From Vandiemenella viatica (taxonomy: Eukaryota > Arthropoda > Insecta > Orthoptera > Morabidae), in NCBI GenBank assembly GCA_031002005.1, contig JARYHS010008074.1, positions 282,597,930 through 282,661,929 on the forward strand: a DNA stretch of 64,000 nucleotides, in the 5' to 3' direction. The first letter of the stretch is position 1; each line of letters opens with the position of its first letter. Shown one piece after another: positions 57,433 to 64,000 of this stretch. The position numbers and the translations under genes are program-made. The notes beneath the pieces are model-generated. The model did not search any database. It had not been told where the DNA came from and saw only the letters and a list, made by a program, of their open reading frames with translations.

Positions 57433-58299
57433 GTAAGTTTACTATTTTTATGCCAATGGGACACATGCTCCATTACAAATAATTAATAGTGGTCATAACT
57501 GTAGCAGTATGATTAATGAAGTTATTATTGTCATGACATGACTGTTCATCGGGGGCTATAGTAGCCGCCACGAAAATAGACTTGCGAAGTCTCCATATAA
57601 TGTTGCAAATCCTCAGAAAAATCAACTTTCAGTAATACATGCTGAAAAATTCTAAAAACCAATACTGACTTTGTTGAACAAGGTGATGTGTTTTTTGACT
57701 CAAAATATAAACATAACTTTTAAAAAAATACTAGTTCCTATGAACTTTATGAATGAATTTACTTTCTTCACTTCAACTAACAGAAAAAGCTAAACCAATG
57801 ATAAAAAAACAGCTGAAAAAATTATCTGGCTTCCCGAAAGTTAACAGATAAGTACAGAATATATTATATTCATTATATAGCAAAGAATATTATTAAAAAA
57901 GGAAAAATCATACAAATCGTTTGTTTGTCCCTATTGTGCAATGTAAAAAGTTGTCACTGACTAACTTCCATTCTGTTTGTTCACGTAATAACTTCCAGCA
58001 AGAAAGTTTGTGAGAAAATATTGAAATTAATTTTATAAAACACAACAGCATCTTTAAACAAATCCTTCTGGATTTGTTTAATAATTTATCCACACGAATG
58101 TTATCACGCTGCGCTCGCGTCCAACACTGGCTGACGGCTTCTGTCAATTACGACGAGTGAGATACTCGTAGTTACCGTACCTTCTCAAAATATTCCAATT
58201 GAGGCTCAGGTAATAATTATTAACATAACAGAGAATTACATGTCAAAATACATATAAAAATGGTTTCCTGTAAAATCTTATCACCTCAATAAAAATTAA
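57433..58299 (+). other. Presumed next nervana intron, anonymous
   Basis: AT-rich sequence follows a canonical GTAAGT donor. Nothing else is recognised until the transposase relic on the opposite strand. Confidence 0.5.
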
Positions 58300-59611
58300 A
58301 GTAATACAATGTCCGCTTTCAATAAAATTGCTTTCAACCAGTTGTATCACGAACTGATCCATTTCTGTATCTCTCGCGCACTGTTTAACATTATCAGTTT
58401 CTTGTAATCTTTCAGAATGTCTTACACCATTTGCCCAATTTTCTTGAGTAACGCTGTCTAAAGCTTCATGTGTTAGTCATTCGACATCAGAAAGTTTGTA
58501 GGTCATGTTCTTCTTAGCAACATCCCATTTTACTTGTGCCCAAATGAGTTCAATTGGATTATACTGGCAATGATAGGGTGGTAGGCGAACTATTTGATGT
58601 CCCATTTCATTTGCCAATTGATCCAATTTGAATATCTTTTTGGCATTTCAAATTTGTTCTTTACATAAAAGCTCATCCCTAGTTTCATGCAGAAAAAATT
58701 GAACACCATTCTTACATATCTCCCTTAAGCCAGTTTGAAGATGATGGTTTGTCTGTTTGAATGGAATTATAACTGGCATTGTCCATGACGAAAATGCACC
58801 CTTCTTCCAGTGAGTGACACATATCACAAAACCATCTCTTAACATCTCTGTTCATTTCTGTATGGTAATCCAATACAGACAAACTTTTTCTACCATGAAG
58901 CACAAGTTTGGCTCCTGGTATGAAACCTTTATGTGCAGAACCAGCATGTAATATAACAAGTCGACTTCCTCGGCCAGTAGGAACTTTAAGACTTCTGTTA
59001 CCTTTTGAATCATGCCAAATATATTTGTTCGTATGATTTTGGTTAATATAAGGTTTGTCTAATTAAACAATTGGCCTAGTGTCCTTTGTATGCAATGAGT
59101 ACATTGTTCACAAAAACTTTGCTCTTGAATCCGCAATATCACTGCATTCCATTGAAAATTTTCGTCCATCGTTGAATTTCCTAAATTTAAAACCCAGTCT
59201 TTTCAGACGGTGAAGAACGGATCTTTCTGAGCCTGAATAGCTGATTTTATGGCAGAGGTTGGACTGTATTTTCATAGCCGTTGGGTATTTTCCTCTGTTG
59301 AAGTACTCTAAAACAGTCCTGCGCACTACTTATTTATTAAAATCATCCTGTTCAGTGCATTTGTGTCCCCGTCTATACTTCTTTCTTGGTGATTCAAAAG
59401 CATGGCTCATATCTTTGGTTTCTGCTGAACTTAAAATACCAACCATACGTTGTACCGACTTCTTGGAAATGTCACAATCCTCCACTTTTAATGATTGTAC
59501 TTGAGAAAAGTTAATGTTTAACTTCTTTGTTGTGGGAAAGGTTGCTAAAATACTTGAAAACATTTGCCACAACAACTTTACTTTGCTTTCTAATATCTGG
59601 ATGGCCTGCAC
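58300..59611 (-). pseudogene. IS630/Tc1-superfamily (DDE_3) transposase pseudogene
   Basis: The minus strand carries, in order, an N-terminal helical region (SKVKLLWQMFSSILATFP, then YRRGHKCTEQDDFN), a HTH-like part (KYPTAMKIQSNLCH, ERSVLHRLKRLGFKFRKFND), a decayed first-Asp region (LDKPYINQNHTNKYIWHD), LVILHAGSAHKGFIPGAKLV, FVMDNASYN with the second Asp near 58785, and after a frame change QYNPIELIWAQVKWDVAKKN (58501-58560) with the third acidic residue. At least five stops or shifts break it. This family of insect transposase-like genes is distinct from the Tc1 copies elsewhere in the window. The terminal inverted repeats were not located. Confidence 0.8.
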
Positions 59612-60051
59612 GAACGCTGATTTGTTGGATTCTGTTCTACAACGTCACTCATCATAAAGACAAAATAATAACCTTTAAAGTAGAGGAACAAACCAATCAC
59701 AGCGAAAACTACAAAATAACTGGCTGTGGAAGAATATTTGACAACACCACTGGCTCGACTGAGGGCAAAGGGGGTAGTGCAGGCAGGGGGTGGAGGCAGG
59801 ACTGGGACTAATTCAGTGTCTTGGACAATAGCGATATACAGCTTGTCTGAACTGTAACAGTCAATGTTGCCTAAGGAAAATAGATTGTAAGTTCATTTAT
59901 TTTGGCTTCCACCTAATTGGATAACCTCAATTCGAAAAGGTATGTTGTACATCAAAGTCACTGTAGTCTCCAGAAAAGTTTAACAATTTTTATTATTCTC
60001 AAATCATAAACATCAAAATACACAGTTAAAACATTGTGCAAATTAACATCT
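59612..60051. other. Anonymous spacer
   Basis: No recognisable feature. It may contain the 5' end of the adjacent transposase relic, including a purine-rich run at about 59760-59800. Confidence 0.4.
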
Positions 60052-61095
60052 TTAAACATATTTTGCCCAGTACTTTGGAACCTCAAGTGCATTCAATGTT
60101 GCTTGAAACAAATCATCTCTGTTGCAGGATGATGAACACATAGGGCACTCGAGCATATGATTCATTGTTTGGTCCTCACCATACTCGCACTTAATACTGG
60201 TTGCATCAGTATTACACCATTTTACTAGATTTTTCTTGGACTTGCCCACTCCTGTTCACAATCTATTTAAGGACCGCCAGACATTCCAGTCCTCTGTATG
60301 ACCAGGTGGCAAGTGCTCTGCAACTTTTAGTGGTCACAAGATGTTAGGGACCTTCATTTTCCATTACTGTAATTTTGCCTTTTCAGGTGATCCAATTAGT
60401 TCCCACTATGTTCTCAAGAAGCTTTTACTGGACTGGGCTGGTGGTGTATGGCTGAACAGTGGTTGAGTGCTTTCCTGTACTACTTTTGTCCTCTCCTTGT
60501 TCGCAGCCTTTTTCTCCGGATACTGGTTGGTGTAATCCTCGAAAGCTGGTAAAGCCTGTCAACTGGGGTAGACTTTAAGCAGCCTGTCACTAGTCTACAG
60601 GTGTTATTGAGGGCTACATCCACCTGTTTGGTGTGAGATGATGAGTACCAAACTGGGCATGCGTATTCTGCTACATAGTAACAAAGGGCCATTGCTGATG
60701 TACATATAGTTTCTGGTTGACTGCCCACTGTGATCCAACTAGTTTGTGCAGTAAGTTGTTTCTTGTAGAGATCTTCATTTTGCAATCCATCAGGGCTTCT
60801 TATATGTGAGAGTTCTGTCGAGTGGCACTCCCAGATATTTTTGGGTGTTACGTGTCTGCTGTTTGATACCTGACCATGTTACTTTCAACTTACGCTGAGC
60901 TTTCCTGTTTTTTAGGTGAAAGGCACGCACTTCAGTTTTTAAGGGTTAGGTTTTAAGTGATTTTCCCTATAATAGCTTGATAGACCTACAAGGGCAGCAG
61001 ACAAATTTCTTTCTACAACTTCAAGCTTTGTGAGGCTAGCGCAAGATCATCAGCGTACAAAAAGCTTCTGGTAGCTGGATGTAATGGCTGATCGT
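60052..61095 (-). pseudogene. Non-LTR retrotransposon ORF2, RT palm to C terminus, broken
   Basis: Reading the minus strand: SFLYADDLALASQSL with the catalytic YADD at 61048-61059, then SSYYRENHLKPNP, a stop-interrupted stretch, and LQNEDLYKKQLTAQTSWITV. It continues YVAEYACPVWYSSSHTKQVD, then LNNTCRLVTGCLKSTPVDRL. After more stops come PPGHTEDWNVWRSLNRL and a terminal Cys/His motif (KCEYGEDQTMNHMLECPMC). That order is palm, thumb and zinc-knuckle tail of a LINE ORF2. It ends near 60052. The catalytic Asp pair is intact but frameshifts and stops prevent translation. Clade not decided. It lies downstream of the last visible nervana exon, probably inside an intron. Confidence 0.82.
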
Positions 61096-63300
61096 TTGTA
61101 TAAATGTTGAAAAGAGTTTAATAATCACTGTATTTTACTAAAAAATAAACAATCTAATGGCATCTGAACTTCTTTTCCAAAATATTGACTGCAGATTAGG
61201 TTTAGTGAAATGGGGCTTGATCAACCCCTAATTGAAAATCAGCTATATGAGAGCAGGCGATGTGATCATACACATACAGAAATTCGAAGATGGACGCTAA
61301 GCCATGAAGACTTCCGGTATCGAGTGACAGCCTAACCACAATGTGCTAAAACACTCGTAAAGCTGGCATGGCTTCCCCTACAAATACTAGTAACAAACTG
61401 ATGCTATCCCCACTCCTGGAGTGTGTTTTTATAAACACGGCTTGGGAACTACCTCTACACTCGGTTTCCCATGAAATCACCAAATCATTTCCAAACAGGA
61501 TTGCTTCCAATCAACTTGAAATTCTTATAACATGTAGACCTTGCTATAAATGTCAAAATTGATCTAAGTGAATATTTCTGTATCTATAATACTTTCGCTA
61601 TAAAAAATTATTTTCATAATAAATTTGGAAATTTCTCTCACATCTAGAGTTTTTGATTTATTGAGCTGAAACAAGTTTCAAAATAATTTACTCCTCATGT
61701 TTCTCCAGGTATATAAATCTGTCTGGTCTCAGTACATATTAAAATAACTCCCAAAGATTGTGGATTTTATGATTACCTTCTGTATGTATCCATGTATATG
61801 TACGTATATCAGCATCAAGACTATATTTTTATGAACTTTTACCACAAAAGACACTAAAGAGCATATGAACTGAGCTTTAATTGGAAGTACACCTAGATTA
61901 CTAACATATTTCTGATACTAATACTACAGACGGTTAAAATGTGTTTTGTAACTTAAATTCTTTCTGCACTTATGAAGAATTACCATTGAAGGAGATGCCA
62001 TTAGTGAGCAGATAGTGAAATCATTTAATATGTAATAACTTTATTGTTATTATATGCCTATTATTAATAATGTAAAAAAATTTGAACTAAGTTCCCTCAA
62101 CTGCTTAACTGAGTTTGTTATCACTAAAGTCCCTGAAATGCACGTTATATGCCTTTCACTATCGATCCACTTCCACATAATAATCATGTAAACCTTACTT
62201 TTCCTACCAATGTATTTAAAAATTGGATGTTTTTTATATAAATTCCATGCAGAGTTACCTTACAGATCATCTGTCTTGAACCCTTTGTATAAGTATAATC
62301 ATGGACAGTCATAGAACAAACACAATTTACCATGGCACTCCATCTCTCACTTCAACCTTCTCAGATATTTTTTTTTCCTTATTTGTAAATAAATTCTCCT
62401 TGTAGTTTTAATCTTATTTACTGTCTTTTTAAGGCACATCCTTAGAGATTCTATGGAGAGAGCTTTTATTTGAAATATTTAGTAAACATCCCACCAAGAT
62501 TCACATAAATAACTTCTTCTAGAACCAATTTTTAATATACAAGCCATTTTTTTTCCTTGAAGACTTTCCTGATGTAGTAGAAAAGTAGGCTCTCCATGAA
62601 CTTCCCTATCACTGAACTGAAATTGATTTCACCTATTTGTCTCCTCTGCTTTATACTACTGCATGTTTAGAGTCAGTAACCAAAATAATAGTTGTATGTA
62701 TCTTTAACATATCTCTACTAGCTCATTTTATCCTTGTAGCCTATTAAATATACTACTCAGTATCTATTTCCAATTTTCATGCCTGTTCATTCTCAAATAT
62801 ATGGGCAATGACTGTATCTGACTATCCCTAATGGTGTCATTTCATCAGTTGGTAAATATTTCTGCCTTTTCTAAATCCTTGGTAAGTTCTGCCATTGTTT
62901 TTGTTTATTTTATAATGTTATCTTCCTTCCAACTTCTCCAGCCTACTCTGCTCCATTTTGCACTTTGCAGATTGGTGCTTTCATTTATTATTGCCTTATT
63001 TTTCCTCTGTAGACTGTTATCACTTCCTCTCTATTGTTCATCTGTTTTTCTACCACAGATTTAATAATTACTTTAAATTTCTTCTCAATTTCAAGAATCG
63101 TTTCTTCTAATAATTATACCTATATCCACCTAATTTCTTAGCCATTGGTTAAGTGATTGCTCTCATATTAATCACAACTTGCCAGTTATAATTTATTACC
63201 ATATTACTATCATTGGGTTTCATTAGGAATGCATCGACATTATGCCTGCATGTGATTGGCTCTGATATTTATGTAAATCCGTACACCTGTTATTAAGTAT
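61096..63300. other. Anonymous DNA, possibly further nervana intron
   Basis: No exon is recognised. From about 62340 to 63060 the + strand is markedly pyrimidine-rich, which could mean a decayed minus-strand retroelement tail, but no reverse transcriptase motif was found. The open frames are low-complexity and unsupported. Confidence 0.4.
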
Positions 63301-63421
63301 GTTTAAAAACTAATGTACTACATTTTTTTCTCAGCCCTCAACAATAGTATGAATGCGAAATTTTAGTTATGAATTCTTTGAAGTTTTCAGACAGATAGCG
63401 TACTTGCAGCAATGGTTCAAC

Positions 63422-64000
63422 ATGGCATCTGTGAGTGATGTACATTACAGGCAGTGTGTCATCATTGAATTTCTCACTTCGGGGCAAGAAATGGTTGGAA
63501 ACATTCATAAACGTTTATTTGCAGTTTATAGAGCATCAGCAGTCGACTGAAGTACTGCTAGTCACTGCGAACATAGGGTGAGGCCATCTGAAAGCGGTTA
63601 TGCAGAGCTCCAAGATTTGCAGCAATCGGGAAGGCCAACCATGGCTGTAAAGCCTGACAAGATGCAATGTGCTGATGTGCTCATTCATGAGGACCGATGC
63701 ATAGTGACTCGTTAGTTGGCAATGGAGCTGTCAATCAGCAAAGGAAGTATGATTTTAATCATCAGTGCTCTTGATTAGGCAAAAAAGTGTTCACGATGGG
63801 TTCCATGCCGTCTTACAGAGGGACACAAAACTCTGAGAAAAAACATTTCTTCTGAGTTGCTGCTACATTTTGAAGCTGAGGATGAAGCCTTCTTGTCCCG
63901 GATTGTGACAGGTGATGAAACCTGGGTCCGAAACAAAATGGCAATTGATGGAATGGTGCCTTCCTGACTCTCCATGGAAGAAAGATTCACTTGGTAAGGT
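63422..64000 (+). pseudogene. mariner transposase (SETMAR-like) fragment, cut by window end
   Basis: The frame starts MASVSDVHYRQCVIIEFLTS at 63422 and continues in pieces through a stop at about 63548, AELQDLQQSGRPTMAVK, stop, LAMELSISKGSM, stop, then LLLHFEAEDEAFLSRIVTGD followed by ETWV (first catalytic Asp of the mariner DDD triad). It ends with another stop near 63966 before the window closes. The order fits mariner-type transposases related to the transposase part of vertebrate SETMAR, about 345 residues. At least four stops make it a dead copy. Its left inverted repeat, expected at about 63300-63400, was not identified with confidence. Confidence 0.8.

Noticed and set aside
1..64000. 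Bacterial endosymbiont or viral insertion
   Set aside because: No prokaryotic-type genes, no viral structural or polymerase genes, and no abrupt compositional change that would suggest one were seen.

Overview
The window looks like nuclear DNA from a large, repeat-rich insect genome. I cannot name the species from sequence alone; the repeat content would suit a polyneopteran such as a cockroach, stick insect or orthopteran, and that is inference. Evidence for an animal nuclear genome is the presence of intron-split exons of a conserved animal gene, many decayed DNA transposons (Tc1/mariner, hAT, MULE, PIF/Harbinger-like), several 5'-truncated non-LTR retrotransposons, and at least eleven copies of one tRNA-derived SINE. 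There are no operons, ribosome binding sites, CRISPR arrays or other prokaryotic features.

The only host gene I can support is a Na+/K+-ATPase beta subunit (nervana type) on the + strand. Two exons are visible, 53253-53393 (transmembrane segment and start of the ectodomain) and 57313-57432 (ectodomain), separated by a 3.9 kb intron. Splice sites and phases agree. The first exon(s) and the C-terminal exons were not found; they may lie in unrecognised parts of the window or outside it.

Layout. 1-6 kb: degraded SINEs, a MULE relic whose ends are inverted arrays of a 15-17 bp repeat, a Tc1 scrap and a second MULE relic inside its own inverted repeats. 6-12.5 kb: mostly anonymous AT-rich sequence, a 223 bp tandem duplication, and a 1.47 kb element with TTA target duplications and GC-rich palindromic subterminal motifs. 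12.6-14.5 kb: a young Tc1-like element turned into a 1.44 kb hairpin-like palindrome, inserted in a degenerate tandem repeat. 14.6-15.1 kb: non-LTR reverse transcriptase relic. 17.9-23.1 kb: two hAT MITEs, a possible Penelope-type hammerhead inverted repeat, and a 2.5 kb hAT transposon carrying a broken GTF2IRD2/ZBED-like transposase. 24-46 kb: anonymous DNA with SINEs, non-LTR and Tc1 relics and a 188 bp tandem repeat. 46.4-50.1 kb: hAT MITE, SINE, R1-like LINE 3' end and a dead Tc1 element. 50.5-57.5 kb: comparatively repeat-poor DNA around the nervana exons. 58-64 kb: an IS630/DDE_3-type transposase relic, a non-LTR relic with a YADD box, and a mariner relic cut by the window end.

The elements do not form a pathway. 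They are independent insertions, so their order and nesting give relative ages. The most notable structures are the Tc1 palindrome, the MULE with tandem-repeat termini, the palindrome-rich Harbinger-like element and the hammerhead-like inverted repeat.
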